A stretch of 64,000 bases of DNA from Anaerolineae bacterium (GTDB taxonomy: Bacteria > Chloroflexota > Anaerolineae > Aggregatilineales > UBA2796). Within the stretch, counting starts at the first letter, position 1; each line of letters begins with the position of its first letter. This document shows, piece by piece, positions 18,013-26,881 of the stretch. The stretch covers positions 124,001 through 188,000 of the forward strand of contig JAHBVJ010000006.1 in assembly GCA_019637615.1 (NCBI GenBank). Direction: 5' to 3'. The notes under the pieces are model-generated. The model was not told where the DNA came from. It worked only from the letters and a program-made list of their open reading frames with translations, and did not search any database. The translations under genes were made by a program, and so were the position numbers.

Positions 18013-18696
18013 ATGCTTGAGCAAAACACCTCTGTCACGCTGATTTATACCGCCGCGCTGGAAGGTCGCCTCGCGCTGCTACCCAAGTTGTTCACGCGGA
18101 TCAGGCAGGAGCGCCAACCCGATCATCTTTCGCTGCTTGTCGATCTCGGTCGTTCGTGTGCCGCCGAGACGTGGATCTGTGACGCGACGGAAGGGCGTGG
18201 AATGCTGGTGGCGATGGACGCGATGGGCTATGACGCCTTCCACATCGGGCCGCTGGATGCCTTGTACACGCAACCCGCCCTCGTCCAGCAGATCAGGCAG
18301 ATCATTGCGACCCCGCTGGCGGCAGGCCCGTGGCTCGGCAAGGCTACGCGCAAAGGACTGACATTCGTGATGGCGAACGCGGCGGCGCTGACGCCACGTA
18401 CCGAGGCCGCCGATCTGACTATCGGGCTGCGGTTGAGCGCCGAAGCACGGCTGGAAGTGACCGCCGATCCGCGCCAGCGCATCTTATGGCTGGACGGCGG
18501 GATGTCTACGCATACGCCGCTGATCGGACGTGTCGAGATGCGGCTGCTGATCGAACCGCCGTTTCTGGAAGTGACCGAACACAGATTGCTCGATCTGACC
18601 GATGACTTACTGCCTGATCCGACGATTTCAGGCGTGATCGAGTTCGTGGAAAGCGAAGCCCGCTACGCCTTGAAGAAGCGCGGCGGGCAGCAGTAA
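18013..18696 (+). CDS. Hypothetical protein, possible degenerate metallophosphoesterase-like fold
   Basis: 227 residues. The order ...LLVDLGRSCAAE...AMDAMGYDAFHIGPLD resembles the DxGD...LNxMGYDAxxxGNHE track of 5'-nucleotidase-type phosphoesterases, but the metal ligands (GD, GNHE) are replaced. A non-catalytic relative is possible; this is a weak inference. It is third in the run with the enoyl-CoA hydratase and the 27-residue peptide gene. Confidence 0.65.
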   Translation: MLEQNTSVTLIYTAALEGRLALLPKLFTRIRQERQPDHLSLLVDLGRSCAAETWICDATEGRGMLVAMDAMGYDAFHIGPLDALYTQPALVQQIRQIIATPLAAGPWLGKATRKGLTFVMANAAALTPRTEAADLTIGLRLSAEARLEVTADPRQRILWLDGGMSTHTPLIGRVEMRLLIEPPFLEVTEHRLLDLTDDLLPDPTISGVIEFVESEARYALKKRGGQQ

Positions 18697-18881
18697 CGGC
18701 TTGTTAGCAAGCTGATCCCTGAACGTGACCTTACCCGCGTGAAATGGACACGCAGAAACGATGGTCGATTCCCTAGCGGGTAGTGCGTGCTTTCACGATT
18801 TGCACAACGTGGTGTAAGTCTCGCCGCTTTATGCCCGTGCCACCGAAAGGCTATCCGGGTGCGCACAATCCGCTGGCTTAC

Positions 18882-20114
18882 TTACACCTTCCGTAACACC
18901 TCCAGCAGCCGATCTACTTCCGCTGGTGTGTTGTAATGCACTGCCCCGATGCGCAGCAACCCGCCTTTATCTTCGATGCCTAGGGTCGTCGTCACTTCGA
19001 GCGCGTAGAAATTGCCGTTCCATGCATAAATGCCCTGCTTATCCAGCGCCCGTGCAATATCCGCTGGATCCTTGCCGTCCATCGTGAATGATACCGTCGC
19101 CACGCGTTGATCCATCCGCGCAGGATCGGTGATGCCCCAGATCTTCAGGCCGGGGATCGTCTGCAACCCCTCGCACAAACGGCACGACAACTCTTGCTCA
19201 TACCGTCCGATCTCGGTCATCGCTGTGACGTAGCGCTCCCGCAGCGACAAACTAGCCGATTTACCACCCGTCGCGTGGTCTGCCAACCACTCGAAGTAAT
19301 CCAGCGCGCCCAACATGCCGACATTGCCTTCGAAGTTAGGTGTACCAGTCTCCCATTTATCCGGCGGGAGGGGGCTAGACGTGCGCACTTTATACGCGGT
19401 CAGCCGATCCAGCAGATCATATTTGCCGTACAGAATCCCCATGTGCGGGCCGAAGAATTTGTAGGCCGAACACACGAGGAAATCAACATCCAATGCCTGC
19501 ACATCCGTGATCCCGTGTGCCACATACTGCACCGCGTCCACATAACACACCGCGCCGACGCTGTGTGCGATCTGCGCGGCTCGTTTCACATCGTTGATCG
19601 TTCCCACCGCGTTAGAGGCGTAGCCGACCGCCACGATCTTCGTGCGTGGGCTGACGGCGCGTTCCAGACTCTCCAGATCGAGCGTGCAATCTTCGGGGTG
19701 AATATCCACCCATTTCACCGTACACTCGCGATCCTTGGCGATCAGCAGCCACGGCGCGACATTCGCGTCATGGTCGAGATGCGTTAGCACGATCTCGTCC
19801 CCCGGCTTCAACAGATGCGCGAGGCTGCGACTCATATGCAGCGTGAGCGTGGTCATGTTCAGCCCGAATACGATCTCTTTGGGCGAGGCAGCGTTCAGCC
19901 ATGTCGCGGCGTGCTCACGTGCCTGATCGATCAGCGCGTCCGATTGGTGACTGGTGTGGAACTCGCCCCCATGATTCGCGTTCGTGTGCAAATAATAATC
20001 TTGGATGCGCTTGATGACCTGCTGTGCGACTTGCGTGCCGCCGGGGTTATCGAAATGGATCGCGCCAGATGCCAGCGCGGGAAATTGGCTGCGGATGGTC
20101 TCGATGTTCAGCAT
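18882..20114 (-). CDS. Cysteine desulfurase-like class-V aminotransferase
   Basis: 410 residues from ATG 20114 (AAAGGAT 7-8 bases upstream; a frame to 20222 is open but lacks a site). PLP enzyme of the cysteine-desulfurase-like VC1184 subfamily. It begins IRSQFPALASGAIHFDNPGG, with the PLP-phosphate-side GLNMTTLTLHMSRSLAH and HLDHDANVAPW, the cofactor Asp region CYVDAVQYVAHG, and the Schiff-base Lys in CSAYKFFGPHMG. There are no isc/suf scaffold genes nearby, so the substrate is unclear. Adjacent to and divergent from the TIR gene. Confidence 0.88.
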   Translation of the reverse strand: MLNIETIRSQFPALASGAIHFDNPGGTQVAQQVIKRIQDYYLHTNANHGGEFHTSHQSDALIDQAREHAATWLNAASPKEIVFGLNMTTLTLHMSRSLAHLLKPGDEIVLTHLDHDANVAPWLLIAKDRECTVKWVDIHPEDCTLDLESLERAVSPRTKIVAVGYASNAVGTINDVKRAAQIAHSVGAVCYVDAVQYVAHGITDVQALDVDFLVCSAYKFFGPHMGILYGKYDLLDRLTAYKVRTSSPLPPDKWETGTPNFEGNVGMLGALDYFEWLADHATGGKSASLSLRERYVTAMTEIGRYEQELSCRLCEGLQTIPGLKIWGITDPARMDQRVATVSFTMDGKDPADIARALDKQGIYAWNGNFYALEVTTTLGIEDKGGLLRIGAVHYNTPAEVDRLLEVLRKV

Positions 20115-20326
20115 AAAATATCCTTTTTGAATGCGTGTCCATAGCTTGGGGCTGCTAAGGCTACTACTGTACAACACCGCTTCGCCGCTATCAAGCAACT
20201 TGCGATGAGTGTAAAAACGCACTTGGAATAGATACTTATGGCTAGGGAAGATATATTTGGGCTTGCATTGAATAAATAGAACATATACACTCTTCAGAAG
20301 ATATATAGAAAAGGTTGCGTCAACTA

Positions 20327-21748
20327 ATGCGTCTATTTATTAGCTATTCTCACGAAGATGAAGGATATGTTGCAGTATTGGCAGATCACTTACGTGATGA
20401 AGATAGCCAACATGATGTATGGCTAGATAAGAGTATTTTCGCTGGTCAGGAATGGTGGGATGAAATACTGGATCGTATTGAAGATTGCGAATGCTTCGTT
20501 GTGATTCTTACACCACAGAGCGTAGCATCAATATATTGTAATGCAGAGCTAAATTACGCATTAGCACTAAATAAGCCCATTCTTCCGTTCAAATATAAAC
20601 AATGCGACATCCCTTCGCAACTTGATGCAAAACAAGTCGGTGATTACGCAAAGTTGGGATTGGATCGGGTTCTTAGAAAATGTGAAAGAGCATTATCTGA
20701 GATTCGTGCTCAAAATATGAGAGGAATTTATGCTCCTCCCAAACTGAAACCACAGCGCCCGACAATGCCCAAACTGGCGTCGGTTAATAAAGTGGCAATC
20801 GTAGATATCATGAGCTTACTCAACAGTCTAACTAAACATACGCGACGTTCATATCAAAGATGGCTTTCTCTATTTTTGGACCCTGATGAAAGCAATAGCG
20901 CCGACGCAAAATCGCACTACATCTATAGCGTGGAAACTAGCCACTTGGAAAAGGTATTCACGTCTGATTATGTATCTAGGTGGATGGAGCAAAATATTGC
21001 CAATGGGATGGGTATCTCTTCATTGCAGCAGGCACGTTCTGCTATCCTATGGCTTGCTCACATCTTGCACGAGCAAGGTTATCTTGACCTAGCAGTTTTG
21101 GCTTTGATTGATTACCAAACGCCAACGATCCAAGATAACGATGATCTATCTGATAAGATGTGGCTTAGCGTTCAGGAATTAAAAGATCTGCTGAAAGCCG
21201 CTAGCGAGGCTACAGGTTTTAATATTGCATTGCAAGCGAGGAACTATGCAATGATTATGTTAATAATTGCTTGTGGACTCTCGCGAGACGAGATTGCATT
21301 GCTTCGATGGGCAGACCTAAAAGTCATCAATAATCATGAGAAACTTAGTATAACTGGACGAACAGGCAAAGTACGGGAGATTACCTTACCTTCCACCGTG
21401 AAAAACGCTCTTGCTAGCTGGAAACAATATCATCCTCTTCCGGTCAATAAGTACTCTATGTTTTCACGCATATTTAGAGGTGGAACCGTTGCGACAGCTA
21501 GTATTACCGATAAAGCAGTATGGATGGTTGTCCGAGATATTTCGAAACGAGCTGGAATTAGCAAAGTATCACCAAACGTACTCAGGAGATCATTTGCTAG
21601 AAATGCATTTGAAGCTAAAGTACCACTGGTTCAGATTCAGGAGATATTGGGGTTATCAAGCTTAGATTATGTTCATAAGTTGATTGGTGACATAAATTAT
21701 GAATCGATATCAGAACTTGAAGATTGGACACTGAGTCTGACTTGCTGA
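20327..21748 (+). CDS. TIR domain fused to catalytically dead tyrosine recombinase
   Basis: 473 residues from ATG 20327 (AAAAGG 12 bases upstream; a TTG at 20315 abuts that site). Residue numbers below count from the TTG. Residues 5-135 are a bacterial TIR domain: RLFISYSHEDE, VWLDKSIFAGQEWWDEI, and SVASIYCNAELNYAL with the NADase-type glutamate at E78. Residues 157-265 match the SAM-like core-binding domain of tyrosine recombinases (TKHTRRSYQRWLSLFL). Residues 284-475 match the catalytic domain, but Arg-I is Ser323 (CGLSRDE), HxxR is N421-x-x-R424 (SPNVLRRSFA), the LGHSS His is Leu447 and the nucleophile Tyr position is Leu456. DNA binding without strand cleavage is predicted. The gene is AT-rich compared with its neighbours. 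Confidence 0.85.
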   Translation: MRLFISYSHEDEGYVAVLADHLRDEDSQHDVWLDKSIFAGQEWWDEILDRIEDCECFVVILTPQSVASIYCNAELNYALALNKPILPFKYKQCDIPSQLDAKQVGDYAKLGLDRVLRKCERALSEIRAQNMRGIYAPPKLKPQRPTMPKLASVNKVAIVDIMSLLNSLTKHTRRSYQRWLSLFLDPDESNSADAKSHYIYSVETSHLEKVFTSDYVSRWMEQNIANGMGISSLQQARSAILWLAHILHEQGYLDLAVLALIDYQTPTIQDNDDLSDKMWLSVQELKDLLKAASEATGFNIALQARNYAMIMLIIACGLSRDEIALLRWADLKVINNHEKLSITGRTGKVREITLPSTVKNALASWKQYHPLPVNKYSMFSRIFRGGTVATASITDKAVWMVVRDISKRAGISKVSPNVLRRSFARNAFEAKVPLVQIQEILGLSSLDYVHKLIGDINYESISELEDWTLSLTC

Positions 21749-22177
21749 GCTACGACTAAGGTTTCATGCTTTTGTCGTTCTGAATTTTGTCGTAACCCAG
21801 TTTCACTATTTATTGTTGAGCAGTAGAGCTACTTTCTCACATTTAACCTGCTTTGATTGTCACCGCCTTGGTTATACAGTACGTCCGATTTGTCGATGGG
21901 CTAAGGCATAGCAGATGATGCAACCTCACATTTAGAACAACCTTGCAGATTCAAACGAAACTATAACCTTTTGTTCCTTGACAATCAGAAAGCTTGTCTT
22001 ATAATGTTAGATGTGGTTTCATCCAACCATGTTGAGTGTTCCTTGCTCACAAAAAGACTGCTAGTCCCAACTTCTGACCATTGTTCTTTCAAGACTGCAC
22101 GTTGACCCGTTATTTGCTGTATTGACCATCACGAGGCACACGTCCTATATCAACTTGCACTTGGCCCTTTCTTCTTT

Positions 22178-22293
22178 CGCCTGTTTTCGCCTGTTATCGC
22201 CTGATCTTTGCCTGTTTTGCTCGGTTCAGGAAGGCTCATTAAGCAGAGGATTTGCTTGGCCTGAAATTTGCCTGATAAACAGGCATAACAGGC
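22178..22293. repeat. Iteron-like GCCTG repeat cluster
   Basis: Three exact 10-base steps of CGCCTGTTWT-type units (CGCCTG at 22178, 22188, 22198), then GCCTG at 22210, 22259 and 22270, and inverted CAGGC at 22280 and 22289. Eight copies in 116 bases. Confidence 0.7.
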
Positions 22294-22464
22294 AAAATTG
22301 CTGTTTCCGACGAATGTGAAGTCAGCCCATGCGAGAGACCAATATGAAAATACGAAACCAAAACGCATCTCGAAAATCACCCTCCAGACACACGGTTTCT
22401 AATCGCCGCGTCTTGAACTGGTTGTCTGCTGGTTCCGTGCCTGTCGGCATAGCATCGCCACACA

Positions 22465-22508
22465 CCACCAATGATCCCATTCTGAGCGTACAACGGGATC
22501 ATTGGTGG
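22465..22508. repeat. 14-bp inverted repeat
   Basis: CCACCAATGATCCC (22465-22478) and its exact complement (22495-22508) with a 16-base loop. The motif GGGATCATT recurs directly at 22507-22515. Confidence 0.7.
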
Positions 22509-22698
22509 GATCATTACGGGTCAACGTCTGCCACTACCACTTGCCTGCCACAGGTCAATCTTGTACGCCGTTATCCGTCTGTCGCGCCCACGCATCATCG
22601 AGTTTCATTAGCGATTCGTCAGAATCGCCAACTGCCCGCGACGGAATTCAGCCGAGCAACGTATCAGAGAATCGTACATCGAATAACTGAGGTGGATC

Positions 22699-23043
22699 AT
22701 GTGGTATCGGAAGGTTCATTATCGTCAGGGGTTCAATTGGCTACCGGTGATCGTCTTGCTGCTGTTCCTGTTGATGGGCGGTTGGCGGTTGGTGTTCCTG
22801 ATCCCACCGATCTTGGTGTTGGTGGCGCTGTTCTTCATCTTCTCACCGGTAGGACGCCGCTTGCGGCAGGAATATCGATCCGGTAATTGGGACAACTGGC
22901 GTGATTGGTCAAGTCAGGATTTTGATGGGCAAAAGCGCAAACACAATTGGTACGCGGATGAAGAGACCGATGAAGCCGAGGCTGGCACTGCCCGCACCTA
23001 CGACGCCAAGCGCAAGAATGACGACGACGTGTATTACGTCTAA
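22699..23043 (+). CDS. Small two-helix membrane protein
   Basis: 114 residues with GAGGTGGATC just before the ATG. Two closely spaced membrane helices (about residues 15-50, LPVIVLLLFLLMGGWRLVFL then a second) are followed by a charged cytoplasmic tail rich in Trp, Asp and Lys, ending KRKNDDDVYYV. No family recognised. It is monocistronic and convergent with the phosphomutase gene. Confidence 0.7.
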   Translation: MWYRKVHYRQGFNWLPVIVLLLFLLMGGWRLVFLIPPILVLVALFFIFSPVGRRLRQEYRSGNWDNWRDWSSQDFDGQKRKHNWYADEETDEAEAGTARTYDAKRKNDDDVYYV

Positions 23044-23079
23044 CACTGCTGACACGGCGGGTTGTATATCCCGTTAATG

Positions 23080-23110
23080 CCCTCCGCAGCGTGTTAGCCG
23101 ACGCGGAGGG
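23080..23110. terminator. Hairpin between convergent genes
   Basis: CCCTCCGC / GCGGAGGG with a 15-base loop, between stops at 23043 (+) and 23148 (-). Confidence 0.7.
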
Positions 23111-23147
23111 TCTACTGTACGCCTGACCGTTCAGCGGTTACATGACG

Positions 23148-24572
23148 CTACATGGCGCTGAACTTGGCAATCTGATCTTGCAGCGGCCCACGCCCCACCT
23201 GTGGATAAGGGCCGAGGGCGGCATCGAATTCCTGCATGTAATCAACGACCTGCTGCGGCGTTCGGCCTTCAAACCGCATCGTGATGGCAGGCTGTGTATT
23301 GCTGGCGCGGACGAGTCCCCATCCGTTGCCGAACATCACACGTGCGCCGTCGATGGTGTTGACATCATAATTGGCGGCAAAGTGCTTTTGCAGCGCTTCG
23401 ATGATGGTGAACTTGACCTCATCCGGCGCAGACATAATGATTTCCGGCGTGGCGACCAGTTTCGGGATGCTGTCGAACAATTCGCTGACCGTCTTATCCG
23501 TCTTGCTGAGGATTTCCAGCGCCTTGAGCGAAACCAAGCCAGCATCGTCAAAGCCGTAGTAGTCTTCACCGATGAACAGGTGCCCACTGACCTCGCCGCC
23601 GAGCAGTGCGCCTTCTTCCGCCATCTTGGCCTTCATCAGGCTGTGCCCAGACTTCCACATAATGGGGATGCCGCCATGCCCTTGAATCTCATCGAACAGC
23701 GCTTGGCTGACCTTCGCGTCGAACACGACCTTCGCGCCGGGGTGCCGCTCCAGCATGTCGCGGGCAAGCAGCGCTAACAGCCGATCTGCCGCGATGTGGT
23801 GCCCGTGATCATCGATTAGGCCGCAGCGATCTGCATCACCGTCGAAGCCGACACCCACATCACACTTGTTATCGACCACCGCTTTTTCGAGGTCATGCGT
23901 AGTTTCTGGATCTTCGGGATTGGGCAGATGGTTGGGGAAGGTGCCATCGGGTTCGCAGTACAGGCACACGACCTCGATGCCGAGCTTGTGGTAGACAGGC
24001 TCCATGAACGAACCGCTGTAGCCGTTGCCAGCATCGACCGCGATCTTGAGCTTGCGCGGGCCGAGCTTGACCTTGCTGGCGATCACGTCCATGTGCCGCT
24101 TGGGGATGCTCAGATCGACTTCGATGTGGCCTGCGCCAGTGTCAAAGTCGTCCGCGAGAATCAACTGCAGGATCGCTTGAATCTGGTCGCCGGAGAGCGC
24201 CAAGCGCCCGTAAGCCATCTTGATGCCATTGTACTCCAACGACAGATGGCTACCAGTGATCTGGACACCGCCGCCTTTCGCGCCATATTCCGCCGAAGCG
24301 AAGTAAACACTTGGCGTCATCACGCCGCCGATGTCCACGACATGCAGTCCCGTCGTGATGATGCCATCCATCAGGGCTTTCTTGAGCGCGTCTGAACTCA
24401 GGCGGTTGTCTTGCCCGACGAAGATGCGATCCGTGCCGAAACTGCGCTTCATGAAGGTGCCGTAGCCCTTGCCGACGAGATAAGCCAAATCGGGCGTGAC
24501 TTGGGGGTTATCTCCCGTCACCGTGCCGCGAATGTCATATTTGCGAAAGATGGTAGTTGGTACTTGAGCCAT
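23148..24572 (-). CDS. Phosphomannomutase/phosphoglucomutase
   Basis: 474 residues from ATG 24572 (GGAAGTGAGG upstream; a TTG at 24599 is unlikely). It interconverts hexose 1- and 6-phosphates, feeding GDP-mannose or UDP-glucose pools for surface glycans. Alpha-D-phosphohexomutase motifs appear in order: FRKYDIRG, the phosphoserine loop TGSHLSLEYNGIK (usual TASHNP is altered), metal loop DGDADRCG, sugar loop GGEVSGH, and the phosphate-binding RASNTQPAITMRFEG. The TGSHLS loop variant is seen in part of the ManB/AlgC branch and keeps the reactive Ser. Confidence 0.93.
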   Translation of the reverse strand: MAQVPTTIFRKYDIRGTVTGDNPQVTPDLAYLVGKGYGTFMKRSFGTDRIFVGQDNRLSSDALKKALMDGIITTGLHVVDIGGVMTPSVYFASAEYGAKGGGVQITGSHLSLEYNGIKMAYGRLALSGDQIQAILQLILADDFDTGAGHIEVDLSIPKRHMDVIASKVKLGPRKLKIAVDAGNGYSGSFMEPVYHKLGIEVVCLYCEPDGTFPNHLPNPEDPETTHDLEKAVVDNKCDVGVGFDGDADRCGLIDDHGHHIAADRLLALLARDMLERHPGAKVVFDAKVSQALFDEIQGHGGIPIMWKSGHSLMKAKMAEEGALLGGEVSGHLFIGEDYYGFDDAGLVSLKALEILSKTDKTVSELFDSIPKLVATPEIIMSAPDEVKFTIIEALQKHFAANYDVNTIDGARVMFGNGWGLVRASNTQPAITMRFEGRTPQQVVDYMQEFDAALGPYPQVGRGPLQDQIAKFSAM

Positions 24573-24712
24573 GCGTAAAGCCTCACTTCCGTAGTGCAAA
24601 ATGATTCTTAAATCAATGAGTGTAACTTCAGGTTAGGCATAGCCGTTAGTGTAGCATTCTAGGACAGGTTCTCACAATGAGATGTACGGATAGCGCCGAT
24701 TGGTCGTTTGTA

Positions 24713-25150
24713 TCAGCCCGCCATGTCCTTGGTACCGATGATCTTGGTCGGCGTCACGCGGATGAGCAGTTCGCCAGGGACAGCGTTGCGCGTCCCGAAT
24801 GCTTCGGCCTTGTCCGCGCCCATGTACTTGCCGCCAATGACCGTCGCCCACTGCTTCAGCGCCGCCATATCGTCCGAAATGGCAGCCGTGCCCTCGATCT
24901 GCACGAAAGCGAAGGGCGGCGTCTCATCATCCACGATCAGGCACACACGCGGATCGCGACGTAGATTCGCCACTTTGACCGTCTCGTGCCATGAGGTGAA
25001 GACAAGCTGAAACTGCTCACCCGCGCCATCAATCGCATACCAGATCGAGGCGACGTGCGGCCGACCATCAGCGCGCACGGTGGCGAGTTTGGCAGTGTGG
25101 ATGTGTCCCGATAGCAGGTCATGAATATCAGCAATCGTCATTTTTTGCAT
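24713..25150 (-). CDS. PPOX-class F420/FMN-dependent oxidoreductase-like protein
   Basis: 145 residues. Split-barrel flavin/F420-binding fold: ADGRPHVASIWYAIDG, LVFTSWHETVKVANLRRDPRVCLIVDDE, and FVQIEGTAAISDD match the pyridoxamine-oxidase-like superfamily, F420-dependent branch. It uses a reduced deazaflavin or FMN to reduce an unknown substrate. Its own upstream region has no clear partner gene. Confidence 0.85.
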   Translation of the reverse strand: MQKMTIADIHDLLSGHIHTAKLATVRADGRPHVASIWYAIDGAGEQFQLVFTSWHETVKVANLRRDPRVCLIVDDETPPFAFVQIEGTAAISDDMAALKQWATVIGGKYMGADKAEAFGTRNAVPGELLIRVTPTKIIGTKDMAG

Positions 25151-25299
25151 AAGTTGCTCTCATTTGCGCTACATTCTGTATGATTTCACATAAACTATTC
25201 GCAGCCCGGAACGCTTTCGGCAAACGGCGCGATGATCGTCAGCGACTATCGCCATCAGGTCGTTTCGGGTATGCTAATAACGACTAGGACGAGGTGATT

Positions 25300-25716
25300 A
25301 TGCAAACATTACCTGATATTACCCTTACTGAACAGGAACCTCCCGCCCGTACCCCACGGATCGCATTTGGGGAATGGCTGGGGATTGATGTGCCGACACG
25401 CTACACCGAGGAATCGCATACATTCTTCAACGCGATGATGATCGGAGATACTCTCGTTAGCCCGATGTTGTTCGGGATGAGCGGACGGACGGTATGGGTA
25501 TGCCGTGCGCTGGCGGGGCTGCTATTCATCACCCGCAAAAAGACCGAGAGCTTATCGCTGCGACAGGCGCTGCAAGTTGAAGCGGCGACTGGTTTGACTC
25601 TGATTGTGTTAGCGGCGCAAGGCACCGTTTCCAAACGCTGGTGGGAGAATGCCTACCTGATGTTCGGCGGCGCATTGATGCTTGCCAACGCGCTGATGAC
25701 TGAAATGGACGACTGA
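25300..25716 (+). CDS. Hypothetical membrane-associated protein
   Basis: 138 residues. ATG 25300 is preferred because GAGG lies 6 bases upstream; a GTG at 25294 overlaps it. The N-terminal 45 residues are soluble (LTEQEPPARTPRIAFGEWLG). Hydrophobic segments follow at about 45-80 (MMIGDTLVSPMLFGMSGRTV) and 95-135. No family recognised. Confidence 0.6.
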   Translation: MQTLPDITLTEQEPPARTPRIAFGEWLGIDVPTRYTEESHTFFNAMMIGDTLVSPMLFGMSGRTVWVCRALAGLLFITRKKTESLSLRQALQVEAATGLTLIVLAAQGTVSKRWWENAYLMFGGALMLANALMTEMDD

Positions 25717-25733
25717 GGTAGACCATCTCCATC

Positions 25734-26822
25734 TTAGCGCAGCCGTGAGCGCAGGTAGACGATGCCGAGCAGCATAATTGAGAAGACCAGCAGCGGCACC
25801 CCGATGATGATCAGGATCGGCAGCGTCGGCGGCGTTGACTGACCCGACTGAACACCGCCGACCAACGTTGGTGTACCCGCAGGCAGCGGCGCTACGGACG
25901 TAGGCGGCGCGGTGCTCTCGATGGACGCTGACGTGGCGGTTGACTGTACCGAGAACAGGGCAAGCGTGGCAGCGGCGGTTGCCGTAGCCTGCACAAAGTT
26001 ATCCGTCTGCTGCGTCGCCTGTGTCGCCTGTATCATCACCCCGGTTGGTGGCACCACCGGAGCGACACTGCCCGCGCCCGATTCGGCAGCGCTGTTGGTT
26101 GCGTCGCCGGGGCTGTAGAGCGCAGTCGCCACACCCTCCGTAGCAGCCTTAAACGCGGATGTCGCAGCGAGCGCGGGCGGCATGGCAGTGCCTGTGGCTT
26201 GCGGAGCAGCCGCGTTCATCACACTCGGCGTACTGGTTTCGCTAGGTGCCATCATCGCAGCGCTGTCTTGCGCGGCTTGATTGGTCGTGGTGGCAAAGGC
26301 GGCGAAAAGCGTACTGGTCGGCGGAAATTCGGCTTGCGTGGGCAGCGGTGTCGCGGTTGGCATGGATGTCATGCTGGTGGCGGCTGAACGCTGCGCGGCG
26401 TCTAGCGTGGCTTGATCGGCACTTTTGTCCCGTTCCTCACTTGGCAAGCTAGTTGGCTGCATGGCAATCGCGCCGGTATTCGTGGTCGAGGACGCGGGAC
26501 TGGTCGCGGTGTTGGCAGAGAACAGGATGCCAGCCGTAATCAAGAGGACAGCGGCAGCAGTGCCGAGCGCCGCCAGCAGTTGCATCCGCTGATAGCGTGC
26601 CCACCACGGCGCACCCCGCCGATATTGGGCTGGATCGAGCGTGAAATTGCGCGGGACGGCAAGTTCGGGCGCAGAACGCAGCGTTTGGACGGTCTGCCGT
26701 AAGCTCTCTAGCTCGGAACGCAACGCGTCGTCGGTTTCTAAGCGCGATTCGAGGGCGCTGCGGTCGGCGGACGAGAGCGCATTATCAAGGTAGGCAGAGA
26801 GGCGTTCCAAATCGTCAGGCAT
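25734..26822 (-). CDS. Anti-sigma factor-like membrane protein
   Basis: 362 residues. The N-terminal helical region (DDLERLSAYLDNALSSADRSALESRL) has the layout of anti-sigma domains but lacks the HxxxCxxC zinc motif. A membrane helix at about 83-103 (LLAALGTAAAVLLITAGILF) is followed by a long Ala/Thr/Ser/Pro low-complexity outer region and a second helix at the C-terminus (ILIIIGVPLLVFSIMLLGIV). It lies 59 bases downstream of the ECF sigma gene in the same direction, so it is probably its membrane-bound antagonist. Confidence 0.8.
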   Translation of the reverse strand: MPDDLERLSAYLDNALSSADRSALESRLETDDALRSELESLRQTVQTLRSAPELAVPRNFTLDPAQYRRGAPWWARYQRMQLLAALGTAAAVLLITAGILFSANTATSPASSTTNTGAIAMQPTSLPSEERDKSADQATLDAAQRSAATSMTSMPTATPLPTQAEFPPTSTLFAAFATTTNQAAQDSAAMMAPSETSTPSVMNAAAPQATGTAMPPALAATSAFKAATEGVATALYSPGDATNSAAESGAGSVAPVVPPTGVMIQATQATQQTDNFVQATATAAATLALFSVQSTATSASIESTAPPTSVAPLPAGTPTLVGGVQSGQSTPPTLPILIIIGVPLLVFSIMLLGIVYLRSRLR

Positions 26823-26881
26823 GGCGGTAATCTGAACTCAACATCCTTGCTGTTTCGGTAGGTAAGGCAACTTCCATATCC

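Larger units (their letters stand above)
21749..22698. other. 950-bp gene-free region after the TIR-recombinase gene
   Basis: AT-rich at first, with no reading frame of coding character on either strand. It holds an iteron-like GCCTG cluster (22178-22293) and a 14-bp hairpin (22465-22508). It may be an attachment or binding region for the recombinase-like protein. Confidence 0.5.

Noticed and set aside
22178..22293. CRISPR array at the GCCTG repeats
   Set aside because: Units are 5-10 bases with no spacers of constant length.
22329..22886. 185-codon plus-strand frame across the hairpin
   Set aside because: It overlaps the better supported membrane protein at 22699 in another frame and has no domain or ribosome site.
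23895..24395. Plus-strand frame opposite the phosphohexomutase
   Set aside because: Complement of a strongly conserved gene, no independent evidence.
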